Part shown: piece by piece, positions 43,999 to 52,253 of the stretch
How the letters are laid out: each line of letters opens with the position of its first letter
How positions within the stretch are numbered: the stretch's first letter is position 1
NCBI GenBank assembly: GCA_039028975.1
Contig: JBCCHB010000101.1
Span: 1 to 61,474, forward strand
Length of the DNA: 61,474 bases
Origin: JAHBNG01 sp039028975
Lineage (GTDB): Bacteria > Chloroflexota > Anaerolineae > Caldilineales > Caldilineaceae
Direction: 5' to 3'
Translations under genes and position numbers: made by a program
The notes under the pieces: generated by a model
The model's database searches: none
The model's input: only the letters and a program-made list of their open reading frames with translations
Told to the model about the DNA's origin: nothing

Positions 43999-44255
43999 GT
44001 TATTTCGTTAATCACAGCAGCAAGTTGATTCTCTAAGCGCTGTAGTCGCCATTCTATCATCTTAGACTTACCCACAAGCCCGGCAAAAGCCATCTTTAAT
44101 TCCTCAAGATCACTTACCTGGGCTTCCTGCTCAGATTCGTGGATACCCTTAACTAGATCTGATAGATAAGCACTCCGTTTTCGCTCTCCACCTGCCAGTT
44201 GAGTGAGCATTTCGCCTACGTCAGGTTCTACAGTCAAATTTAATCTTTCTGCCAT
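43995..44255 (-). CDS. Ribbon-helix-helix-like DNA-binding protein
   Basis: The 86 residues begin MAERLNLTVEPDVGEMLTQL, a beta strand plus helix as in CopG/Arc-type ribbon-helix-helix proteins, with SAYLSDLVKG as the second helix. A coiled-coil-like tail follows (LEELKMAFAGL, IEWRLQRLENQLAAVI). AAGGTG precedes the ATG. No partner toxin is adjacent, so it may be a repressor of the element or an orphan antitoxin. Convergent with the EAD1 frame. Confidence 0.65.
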   Translation of the reverse strand: MAERLNLTVEPDVGEMLTQLAGGERKRSAYLSDLVKGIHESEQEAQVSDLEELKMAFAGLVGKSKMIEWRLQRLENQLAAVINEIT

Positions 44256-44290
44256 AATAACACCTTAGCTATACCATTATTTGCTCAAAT

Positions 44291-44515
44291 CTAACCTTTG
44301 TTGAATAGGTTGGTCTCAATTGACGAATCCTGTTTGGCGAAGTTGAAAAAATCACGAATAGCCCGTAATTGATTGTGGGTGTAACTAGCTGAATTGTCGT
44401 CAAAGGTAGCCTGATACGCGCGGATGTGATGAACTGTAACTTGGATATGGCTGATGCTCTGGCTATCCAAATGATTCACAAAGCGGGTTAAGGATTCCCT
44501 ATGCCACTGTAGGGC
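44291..44515 (-). pseudogene. Tyrosine recombinase, N-terminal remnant
   Basis: About 75 residues match a SAM-like core-binding domain: LQWHRESLTRFVNHLDSQSI, TVHHIRAYQATF, HNQLRAIRDFFNFAK, ETNLFNKG. It begins after a stop at 44516 and ends at a stop where the typical core would continue. It lies directly downstream of the tRNA-Gly 3' end, the usual place of an element's integrase, so the inner segment has probably lost its own recombinase. Confidence 0.7.
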
Positions 44516-44596
44516 CTAGTCTATGAATCGTCTGGATTACCCATCTATGAGGAATAGATCGAATGCATCAGATAGTGTAGTCTTGTATCATGTCAT

Positions 44597-44624
44597 AAAA
44601 AAATCCGCTCAGTCACTCTGAACG
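44597..44624 (-). terminator. Terminator of tRNA-Gly
   Basis: On the minus strand CGTTCAG pairs with CTGAGCG around a 5-base loop, followed by GATTTTTTT. It lies 57 bp after the tRNA 3' end. Confidence 0.85.
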
Positions 44625-44678
44625 AATACATGATATATAGAGGTGTCGTATGAATAGATACGATACTTAATAGTAAAA

Positions 44679-44723
44679 AGAGCGGCCACCGAGACTCGAA
44701 CTCGGGATAACAGCTTGGGAAGC
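44679..44723. repeat. tRNA-Gly attachment-site repeat, copy 3 (within the tRNA)
   Basis: The 45-bp att core as part of the intact tRNA gene. It marks the inner end of the island. Confidence 0.92.
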
Positions 44724-44751
44724 TGTTGTGTTACCACTACACCATGGCCGC
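44681..44751 (-). tRNA. tRNA-Gly(CCC)
   Basis: Acceptor GCGGCCA pairs with TGGCCGC, discriminator T. The anticodon stem ACAGC/GCTGT encloses TTCCCAA, anticodon CCC. The T arm is CCGAG with TTCGAGT loop and CTCGG. The length is 71 nt and no CCA is encoded. The 3' half serves as integration site for the island that follows. Confidence 0.95.
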
Positions 44752-44779
44752 ATAAGGTTAAGAGTGTATTGTAGGATAC

Positions 44780-44808
44780 AGTATACGTAAGGTATGGGTT
44801 TGTGTCAA
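44780..44808 (-). promoter_or_regulatory. Promoter of tRNA-Gly
   Basis: TTGACA, 17 bases, TATACT, about 28 bp before the mature tRNA. Confidence 0.8.
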
Positions 44809-44845
44809 GTTTAGAAAACTTCTAGCTTGATGTGTTGAATAGAAA

Positions 44846-45118
44846 TTAGCCCCCGGCTTGCGCTCTTTTGGGTTCCTGATCGTCTACCGAAATAAAGATG
44901 CCGCAATCCTCACAGCGATAAGCGATACCTTTCGACTTCTCGTCTACTACCTCTTCAAAATCAGTACGCTTAACGCCATCTGCCTCAAAACATTCGGGAC
45001 ACCAACGGCGGTCCAATTCTTCGCGTTTAATGGTTAAATGACAATGACGACAGCGGATGCGGTCCTTGGGTGGCGTTAGCAAGAGTAAGTTGCGGTGAGT
45101 ACATTCGTTCATGGTCAT
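44846..45118 (-). CDS. Small zinc-ribbon protein
   Basis: The 90 residues contain three C-x2-C pairs (CRHC, CPEC, CEDC) and an N-terminal CTHRN, enough for two zinc ribbons. It probably serves as a small metal-binding structural or nucleic-acid-binding protein. The ATG at 45118 or 45112 may be used; no clear ribosome site. It lies outside the island, upstream of the tRNA. Function unknown. Confidence 0.75.
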   Translation of the reverse strand: MTMNECTHRNLLLLTPPKDRIRCRHCHLTIKREELDRRWCPECFEADGVKRTDFEEVVDEKSKGIAYRCEDCGIFISVDDQEPKRAQAGG

Positions 45119-45190
45119 AGTATAACTTGAATCGGCAAAGATGGAGAGGGAATCGGGCAGTCGCTTACAGGCAAAAAAGGGGCGGACACT

Positions 45191-45277
45191 TTATACTCAA
45201 CTCCGTTTGAGAATAGTAGTTAGGTATTCCGGTTGAACGCCGGAAAACTACCATTCTTAAAACGACCGCAGCATAGA
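45191..45277. repeat. CTATACTC-type palindromic repeat, copy 1
   Basis: About 87 bp: TTATACTCAACTCCGTTTGA at the left, AAAACGACCGCAGCATAG at the right, imperfect inverted ends. Inside is a TTCCGG/CCGGAA hairpin. The other copy is at 56105-56191; both lie directly after the 3' end of a minus-strand gene and may help terminate it. Confidence 0.7.
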
Positions 45278-45310
45278 AGATATCCACCCCTTTTTGTTTA
45301 ATCAGATGGT

Positions 45311-48300
45311 TTAACGACTAATGTAGAGTGCATCCATCACTTCGCTACCGTAGCCTTCAGCTGAACCATCCCAATAGATCGAAAGGGATGCACAGCTTGT
45401 GTTATTGCCAAGCGAACTCGGAGCGCAGACATAGATGTCTGAGCCATCCCCTGTAACGCCAGAGGCAGAGGTCGTACCACGCGTCGTAAAGTAGATCTCA
45501 CCTGTATTCTCATCGATCCAGACGCCGTAGATATCTTCTGTGGATGAGGTTAACCCTAAATCGCTACCATCGAAATAGCGGGTCCAAGTGCCACTGTCTA
45601 GATCATATCTAAGCAGATCCTCATCACTACCTGAAACACCGGGAACGTTATGACTACCGATTGTGCTAATGATTAGGTCAAAATCATTTTCATTATCATC
45701 AGGAAGTAAGGTGATGGCATCGATATCTTCGCCATTGGTCGTTAGACCAGCGGTTGAGCCATCGAAATATAGTGAAACTGTTCCTGAAGTGCTATTCCCA
45801 GTAGAGGATCCTGATGGCACAAAGAGCACAATATCGGAATCATCCACACTTATTCCACCTACCGTCGTAGCCGCAGCATAGCTGATTAGTGCAGAACCGT
45901 CATCAAGCAACGTAAAGGCGTTGATCTCTGTGCCAACACCCAAATCTGACATATCAAACAATCGTGTCCATGCGCCAGACGTTTTGAATAAGATATCCTC
46001 ATCCGAGAAGGATACCCCCCCCACATTACCGCCAGTTGTTGAGCTAACATAGATGGTTTCTCCTGAGGGTGCAGCGTTCACGGTAATGACAACGACGTCT
46101 GTATCTGTTGCACCGTCGTCGTCAGTGACAGTCAATGTAACGTTGTGAACGCCAACAGAGAAGCTGGCTGTAGGGGCGACACCATCTGGAATGTTTACAC
46201 CTGTATCGCTTGTCCATGTGTAGCTGTTAATGGTACCGTCTGAATCGCTGCTACCAGAACCATCCAGGGTCACAGTCTCTGCCCCACTATCATCACTGTC
46301 CGTAACGGTCTGATTTACTCCAGCATTGGCGCTGGGAGCTTGGTTTGGTGGAGCAGCATTCACAGTGATTACAACTGTGTCGTCATCAGTAGCGCCGTCA
46401 TCATCGGTGACGGTAAGTGTAACATTGTGAACACCTACTGAGAAGCTGGCCGTGGGGGCGACGCCATCTGGAATGTTCACGCCTGTGTCGCTTGTCCAAC
46501 TGTAGTTGGTGATGGTGCCGTCAGGATCGCTGCTGCCCGAACCATCCAGAGTCACATTTTCAGCACCATTCTCGTCGGTATCCGTCACTGCTTGGTTGGC
46601 TCCGGCATTAGCCGTCGGTGGCTGATTGGCCGCAGGTACGTTGACGGTGATAACAACGACATCTGTGTCAGAGTCGCCTTCATCATCGATGACGGTAAGC
46701 GTCACATTGTGAACGCCAACAGGGAAGCTAGCTGTGGGAGAGACGCCGTCAGGAATGGTTACGCCTGAATCGCTGGCCCAATTGTAGCTAGCAATGGTGC
46801 CGTCAGAATCGCTGCTACCAGAACCATCCAGGGTCACATTTTCGGCACCGTTCTCATCGGTATCAACCACCGTCTGATCAGCACCAGCATCTGCTGTAGG
46901 AGCTTGGTTAGATGGAGTACCCGTTGATGTAATGCGCACGTCATCCAGCGCCGCCTCTACAATGCTGCCATTTCCAGCATCAGCGGCTTCCATAAGGAGA
47001 TAAATGGTCTGCCCAGCAAAGCTATTGAGATTTGCACTAAAGCTTGCCCAAATACCATCATCGTCATTGGCTGCGCCCAATTCTTCGAGTACGGTCTGTG
47101 TCGATGCGCCAACAACTTTCACCCGCAGATAATCATCGGCCGATGAGTTGCTAGTGTGAGCCATGTAGTAGGAGAAAGACAAGGTTGTATTACCGCTTGC
47201 CGGAATGGCAATATCCGGCGAGCGGACCGAGGTCTCGCCATTATCAATATCGTTGACTCCCACACTGGCCCCTGCCAGCCGCGCTGTAACTAGATCATTG
47301 CTACCGCTAACCGTTGTACCAAGCTGCTTGAGGCCATTAGAATTCGTATCTTCTGGATTACCTACTTCCCACTGACCTGTGGTTGCGGTGTCGGTACCGT
47401 TGGGGTTGGTGGTCCAGCTAGAGCCACCCTCAAAATTGTCAAAGAAGATGGTGGTGGGTGGTGTACCAATCTCTAGGAAGACAGCAGTGGTTGCTCCCCA
47501 ATTTCCAGCAGCATCTTGACCTTCTACAAAGATCGTATGAAGCCCATTGCTAAGACCGGTGGTGTCAATCGATGCTGTAACACCTTCGACCGTGCTGTTG
47601 AACGTGCCGTCAAATGCGCTCATCAGTGTTGTTGTGCCGCCTTCCCATGATGGCAAGTCGATGGAATAGCGGGCGGCTTGAATGTTCTGGGTTGGTTCGG
47701 TTCCTTGCCCGTTGGAATTAGATCGAGTGTCGTCAATAGTGGCCGTTAGGATGGCTGGTGTGCCTGCCGCAACGATAGGCTCAGCAAAGGTGAGATTGAT
47801 GGCATCGGGACCCGACGGTGTTTGGTAGGGCAGGCGTGCAGCTTTGGCCGCATAGAGGAGGGCTGGCAGATTGTCCGGATAGATCTGATTTTCAAAGGTC
47901 GCACAATCTTGGAAGAATGAGGTCCCTAACTCAAAGGTGTAGGAAGCGACACCAAGTTCACCATACGTATAATCATCGGTCACGCCATCAGCGATATAGA
48001 GACAGTCATTGCAAATTTCGTAACCATTGAAGTAGCCAAACTTACGGCCCAGGGTAGCCAATTCATCGTTATTGGGGGCCGGGTTATTGGTCCAACCCCA
48101 GGGATAGAGAACCAGTTCCGAATAGCTGTGAATGGTGATAAAGACACCCTCGGTGTCGGCCGGAGCCGGATCGTTAATGCCAGGGCCACGCTGGTCAGTG
48201 AAGATAGAGCTGGCATAGCTCTGAATTGTCTGAACTTCCGGTTCGGAGGCTGGGCTGGGGCCACGGTATGTTTGGCTACAACTGTTGTTGCTGGAGCCGG

Positions 48301-49273
48301 AGCCACCCCACTGGAAGGAGCTATTGCGATTGAGATCTACCCCATAATCACCACCCGCACAACCGTTGGTTGGATTGGTATTCTTGCGCCACAATTGACC
48401 TCCCTCGGCAATCTTACGCCCGTCGGGATTGGCCTGGGGCATGATATGAATTTCATGATAATCCAGTAACCAAGTGACATCTGGATTCACACCATAGTTG
48501 GTCACCAAGTACTCGGCAAAGCGGGTATTCATCTCCGCCGTGGTATATTCACGGGCATGTATGGCCGAGATGATCATGAGCTTGGGCTTGGGACCGGGGA
48601 TAGAGCTGTTGGTCAATTTTAGTAAGTTGATGTCATATCCAGCGGAACCTCCAGGCGTGATCTTATCATAGCTATCACCCACATCAGTCCATGTGGCCAG
48701 CGTTGGATTTGCTACCGCAAGCTGCGCCATGCTCATATAAGTCTCTTCCACGGTTCGATAACAGGCAAAGCCAGGAATGGCATTGATGCTTGCCCCTTCA
48801 GCTGCATCTTCAAAAATATTGAAATGTCCAAAAAGAGGTGCTGGTGCAGCCAAAGAAGCCGTCAACGCCTGATCGACTTCAACTTCATACCCTTCTTGGG
48901 TAATCGCGTTGAGGTCAGCTTGGGAGACGCGCACGGTGACATACTCCTGGCGACTTACTGCCTCTTCCCACACATCATAATTTTCGGCTAGGTAAGCCAG
49001 GTCGTCTTCATCATCAAAGTAGACTCGTACGACCTGATTGGCAATTGATGGTGTGCCAGCAGGCGTATCATCAGAGGGTGTATCGTCAGCACCTGCTGAT
49101 GCCCCTCCGGTGGTAAACATGGGAATAAGCAGCGTATGGTCGTCCAATGGTGGCAGTGTACTGGTTTGAGCGTGGAGAGGAGCTGGGACGAGAATCAGGG
49201 CGAGAAGCACAGCGCAACAAATTGCAAAAGGTAAATGAAAAGAAAGGGATTTTCTCCTGAAAAGCTTAGGCAT
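45311..49273 (-). CDS. Secreted M14 zinc carboxypeptidase with PKD domains
   Basis: This 1320-residue exported protease begins with a signal peptide ending LHAQ. After a propeptide-like region the carboxypeptidase A/T-type domain (about 180-480) carries the zinc ligands His239 and Glu242 (HAREYT) and His382 (IHSYSE), plus catalytic Glu448 (FELG). It should therefore be active on peptide C-termini. An Ig-like region and a MAM/jelly-roll-like domain follow (about 600-790). Then come three PKD domains with the repeated LDGSGSSDxDGTI and VGVHNVTLTV motifs, and a C-terminal region of repeated SDEDxLxxxxGxWTRxFDxSDLG-type units (about 1070-1320). The start at 49273 has AAGGAG upstream and opens on the signal; 49315 has neither. 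A tandem operator-like array precedes it. Confidence 0.94.
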   Translation of the reverse strand: MPKLFRRKSLSFHLPFAICCAVLLALILVPAPLHAQTSTLPPLDDHTLLIPMFTTGGASAGADDTPSDDTPAGTPSIANQVVRVYFDDEDDLAYLAENYDVWEEAVSRQEYVTVRVSQADLNAITQEGYEVEVDQALTASLAAPAPLFGHFNIFEDAAEGASINAIPGFACYRTVEETYMSMAQLAVANPTLATWTDVGDSYDKITPGGSAGYDINLLKLTNSSIPGPKPKLMIISAIHAREYTTAEMNTRFAEYLVTNYGVNPDVTWLLDYHEIHIMPQANPDGRKIAEGGQLWRKNTNPTNGCAGGDYGVDLNRNSSFQWGGSGSSNNSCSQTYRGPSPASEPEVQTIQSYASSIFTDQRGPGINDPAPADTEGVFITIHSYSELVLYPWGWTNNPAPNNDELATLGRKFGYFNGYEICNDCLYIADGVTDDYTYGELGVASYTFELGTSFFQDCATFENQIYPDNLPALLYAAKAARLPYQTPSGPDAINLTFAEPIVAAGTPAILTATIDDTRSNSNGQGTEPTQNIQAARYSIDLPSWEGGTTTLMSAFDGTFNSTVEGVTASIDTTGLSNGLHTIFVEGQDAAGNWGATTAVFLEIGTPPTTIFFDNFEGGSSWTTNPNGTDTATTGQWEVGNPEDTNSNGLKQLGTTVSGSNDLVTARLAGASVGVNDIDNGETSVRSPDIAIPASGNTTLSFSYYMAHTSNSSADDYLRVKVVGASTQTVLEELGAANDDDGIWASFSANLNSFAGQTIYLLMEAADAGNGSIVEAALDDVRITSTGTPSNQAPTADAGADQTVVDTDENGAENVTLDGSGSSDSDGTIASYNWASDSGVTIPDGVSPTASFPVGVHNVTLTVIDDEGDSDTDVVVITVNVPAANQPPTANAGANQAVTDTDENGAENVTLDGSGSSDPDGTITNYSWTSDTGVNIPDGVAPTASFSVGVHNVTLTVTDDDGATDDDTVVITVNAAPPNQAPSANAGVNQTVTDSDDSGAETVTLDGSGSSDSDGTINSYTWTSDTGVNIPDGVAPTASFSVGVHNVTLTVTDDDGATDTDVVVITVNAAPSGETIYVSSTTGGNVGGVSFSDEDILFKTSGAWTRLFDMSDLGVGTEINAFTLLDDGSALISYAAATTVGGISVDDSDIVLFVPSGSSTGNSTSGTVSLYFDGSTAGLTTNGEDIDAITLLPDDNENDFDLIISTIGSHNVPGVSGSDEDLLRYDLDSGTWTRYFDGSDLGLTSSTEDIYGVWIDENTGEIYFTTRGTTSASGVTGDGSDIYVCAPSSLGNNTSCASLSIYWDGSAEGYGSEVMDALYISR

Positions 49274-49330
49274 GGTCTTTATACTCCTTGAAAAAGCGAC
49301 TGCAAGGGTTTGCACAATATCGATTCAGCG

Positions 49331-49520
49331 CAAGTGGAACAGGTCCACATAGATGGATTGACAAGTGGAACAGGTCCACATAGATGGATTGACTAGACAA
49401 TCTCTCTGGCACTTGGGTACACAAGAAAAGGATATAATGGATTGACAAGTGGAACAGGTCCACATAGATGGATTGACTAGACAATCTCTCTGGCACTTGG
49501 GTACACAAGAAAAGGATATA
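49331..49520. repeat. Tandem operator-like repeats upstream of the carboxypeptidase
   Basis: A 31-bp unit starting CAAGTGGAACAGGTCCACAT occurs at 49331, 49362 and 49446. The last two are part of a longer duplication of about 75 bp with 84-bp period. Each unit contains the near-palindrome TGGAACAGGTCCA and, on the minus strand, CCATCTATG, similar to the gene-leader core. Position between divergent genes suggests regulation of the carboxypeptidase. The stretch 49521-49760 holds nothing further. Confidence 0.75.
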
Positions 49521-49760
49521 GAAGTTTACCATATCTTCCCCATTTCATCTATACGACTTCAAGACAAAAACACTTGCAGCCGGAACCCATTGATACGCGA
49601 AATTGGCTCTTATTGCAAACTCAACAAAATTGCCATATTAACCCAAATAAGGTTTTATAAATAGGTTTGCAAGTGGGCAAGTTTGCGGGCGATTATTGCA
49701 ATACTTCACGTATCGCTTTTATCACAAATTACTTATTACGAATTACCCATTACTATCCCT

Positions 49761-51440
49761 ATGTTTACCCTCCGAGAACATCAACGTCAAGCTGTGCAGG
49801 CTGTTTTAGATAAGCCATATGGTGGTACATTGACGGCAGTCATTCCACCGGGTGGCGGCAAAACCATTCTCTCACTGGCTATCCTAGATGCCTTGCGCAA
49901 AAGTAAGCGTATCGATGCTGCCATAGTTTTAACTCCCCGTCTAGGTCTCTGTTCCCAGTTTGAGCTAGACTGGAAAAGCGTACGGAAACATTTCCAGCCC
50001 AATGCCATGGGGCCAATTGTACATCGGGAAAATGCCGCCATCCAGAGCCTGCGCGGCTTTGGCTACGTTACCTCTTATCAATCCCTCTGCGCAGATCCAA
50101 GTGTCCATCGTCGCTTTGCCCATCGCCATTCGACACGGTTAGCCATTGTATGTGATGAGGCTCACTACCTGGGAGAAGAGCTCCACGGTAGTGGCGAAAC
50201 CACCCAGGCAGCTAGGTACTTGGCCCAACTGGATGAGCATGCGGCGCTCAAAGTGGTCATGACGGGCACACCGTATCGCGCCGATGAAAACCCAATCGCC
50301 TTTGCCGAATATGACGAAAACGGCCACATCCTTAGTGATGTAGAGGTGACCTATGCGGACGGGGTTGCTCAAGGCTTTTTGCGCCCTTTTGACGCCATGC
50401 TCTTTGATGGCCAACTGACCCAAACGAGGCGTCGCCAGCGCAACGGCAACGCCTACTATGTAACCGAGGTTGTTGAACTTCGTTTTACTGCTCAGCAGCT
50501 CACCAAAGTGGCAACCGATCCCCAGTTTTGGCAGTTGGCAGCCCGCCATGCATTAGAGAAAGTCAAGGAACTTCAGGAGATCTGGCCTCGCTATTGTGGC
50601 ATCGTTGGCTGTGCCAATCAGACCCATGCCCGAGATGTGTTAGCATTTCTAGAGTCCTTAGGTGCCCGCTGTCTATTGGCTATTTCGGATGATAGCAAAG
50701 CCCATGAGAACCTGCGTTCCTTCAAAAGTGGCGGCTGGGATATGCTGGTTACCGTGGGAATGGCTCATGTGGGATATGATCACAAGCCCATTGCCGTAGC
50801 CGCAGTCCTCAATGGTGTGCGGGAATACAACTGGCTAGATCAATTTACCATGCGTGCCGGTCGCATTTCCCCAGAGCGCCCTCAAGCGGAGCAGACAGCC
50901 TGGATTTTTGGTATGAATGATCGGGCTATGCGCGAGTATGTCAACGCCAAACGGGCTGAAGTCGAAAAAGCCATTAAGCTGGCAGATGAGGCAGAAGATC
51001 TGCCACCAGTGGGCTGGGGCGATGGCCATCACCACGGGCCGAGCCTCGTCTACGAAGGTATTTCCTTTGACAGCATCTCTGGTATAGGTTTTGGCCATGA
51101 GGGCTATTCAGCCAATCTGGAAGATGAGAGCGCAGAAGAGGAAGATGAGGAGTCTCTACGCTATACCGACAAAGAGATTCGAGAGCAGCGCCGTCGCCGT
51201 CGTCAAGCACTTGTCAGTCAATATGCGGCCAAGCTCTTTAAGCATGTTAACGGTGACACCATCCGCAAAGTCAATTCCCTGCTTATGGACCGCTATGGCA
51301 AGCCCGTTACCCACTGCACCATTGAGGAATTGGAGAAGCAGATTCACTGGTTGGAGGGGGAGTTAAAGTTTAGTGAAGAGGTGGAGAAACCGGTGGAAGA
51401 GTCGAACGAATCGGAGTTTGTTCAGGGGACGTTGTTGTAA
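49761..51440 (+). CDS. DEAD/DEAH-box superfamily 2 helicase
   Basis: An ATP-dependent nucleic-acid translocase of 559 residues. Motif I is PPGGGKT, motif Ia TPRLGL, motif II DEAH, motif III MTGTPYR, and motif VI QFTMRAGRISPERP. It resembles type-III-restriction/UvrB-like helicases (ResIII) found near mobile DNA. A charged C-terminal tail (about 440-559) contains Glu-rich stretches and no known nuclease motif. ATG 49761 starts at the helicase fold; a TTG at 49683 would add an unlikely leader. No methylase or nuclease partner is adjacent. Confidence 0.87.
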   Translation: MFTLREHQRQAVQAVLDKPYGGTLTAVIPPGGGKTILSLAILDALRKSKRIDAAIVLTPRLGLCSQFELDWKSVRKHFQPNAMGPIVHRENAAIQSLRGFGYVTSYQSLCADPSVHRRFAHRHSTRLAIVCDEAHYLGEELHGSGETTQAARYLAQLDEHAALKVVMTGTPYRADENPIAFAEYDENGHILSDVEVTYADGVAQGFLRPFDAMLFDGQLTQTRRRQRNGNAYYVTEVVELRFTAQQLTKVATDPQFWQLAARHALEKVKELQEIWPRYCGIVGCANQTHARDVLAFLESLGARCLLAISDDSKAHENLRSFKSGGWDMLVTVGMAHVGYDHKPIAVAAVLNGVREYNWLDQFTMRAGRISPERPQAEQTAWIFGMNDRAMREYVNAKRAEVEKAIKLADEAEDLPPVGWGDGHHHGPSLVYEGISFDSISGIGFGHEGYSANLEDESAEEEDEESLRYTDKEIREQRRRRRQALVSQYAAKLFKHVNGDTIRKVNSLLMDRYGKPVTHCTIEELEKQIHWLEGELKFSEEVEKPVEESNESEFVQGTLL

Positions 51441-51449
51441 GAATTATCT

Positions 51450-51707
51450 TTATCCTTCAATTGTGATATACAGAGCACTAACAGTCTTGTCATCAACCAG
51501 AACTCTGATACCTACCCAGTGACCCGCGGCTTCAAATTCGTAACGCGCTGGCCTTTCTTCAACGATTATACAACCTTCTGTGGGATCATCTTTGTACTGA
51601 AAGGCTTTTATGGCTTCACTTAACTTAGCCGCCTTCTCTGTACCACGAATTGAGTACAGGAAGGCTGTAACACTTCTCTCATAGCGTAGAGTCCAATTAA
51701 CCTTCAT
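51450..51707 (-). CDS. RelE/ParE-like toxin
   Basis: The 85 residues start MKVNWTLRYERSVTAFLYSI and show the small alpha/beta RelE/ParE pattern, with two N-terminal helices and then strands (YEFEAAGHWVGIRVLVDD, VSALYITIEG). It probably acts on mRNA at the ribosome or on gyrase. The ATG overlaps the antitoxin stop (ATGA), the usual toxin-antitoxin coupling. A longer upstream frame is not used. Confidence 0.75.
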   Translation of the reverse strand: MKVNWTLRYERSVTAFLYSIRGTEKAAKLSEAIKAFQYKDDPTEGCIIVEERPARYEFEAAGHWVGIRVLVDDKTVSALYITIEG

Positions 51708-51970
51708 GGCATTGCTAGTATTGCGTCCACTTCTTCTTGGGTGTGGTACTCCCCAGCTTCGATCCTGGCATCGGCTTGCTCGCCCAGTGCCATGCGTTCC
51801 AAGTAGGCCAGCCGTTTCGCTTTGGCGTCCCAATCCTCGATGGAGACCAGGACAGCTTTGGCCTTACTCCGGTGGGCCAGAACAATAGGGCCGTCATCCA
51901 ATGAATTGACCAGTGCTGCATGGTCTCTAGCTAATCTTGTCATAGGTTCAATTCTTGGTACTATTTGCAT
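51704..51970 (-). CDS. Phd/YefM-like antitoxin
   Basis: The 88 residues are MQIVPRIEPMTRLARDHAAL followed by VNSLDDGPIVLAHRSKAKAV and LVSIEDWDA, the hallmark of the Phd/YefM fold (N-terminal DNA-binding dimer, C-terminal toxin-binding tail). AAAGGT lies about 7 bases upstream of the ATG. Translationally coupled to the toxin; it should repress its own promoter. Confidence 0.85.
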   Translation of the reverse strand: MQIVPRIEPMTRLARDHAALVNSLDDGPIVLAHRSKAKAVLVSIEDWDAKAKRLAYLERMALGEQADARIEAGEYHTQEEVDAILAMP

Positions 51971-52253
51971 GTTTGTTACCTTTGTATAAGTAAACGTAAT
52001 TTGCGTGATTATCATACATACTTCGCTTTGGGCAGCCAACTTCTGAAGGCAAATACGTAAACGCGGGTTTATACCATTTCCGGAAAATTGCAGTTGGTAA
52101 GAAGAGTAGATTAACTTGTATAAACCTGAAGAGACCAGTCGTCGTATAGCCACCATGTAGACTTTGTGCAAGGGGCACTACCGTAAGATATAATATGTCT
52201 TAAATATCATACTATGAATTCCATTCACAATCGCACGCGTCAGCTAGGCTCCC

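Noticed and set aside
44539..44550. CCATCTATGAGG as another leader-element core
   Set aside because: It lies within the decayed integrase region with no ACAAG block upstream and no gene downstream; chance match likely.
49331..49520. Possible CRISPR array
   Set aside because: Only three repeats, two of them directly adjacent without spacer, the third 53 bp away; no cas genes in the window.
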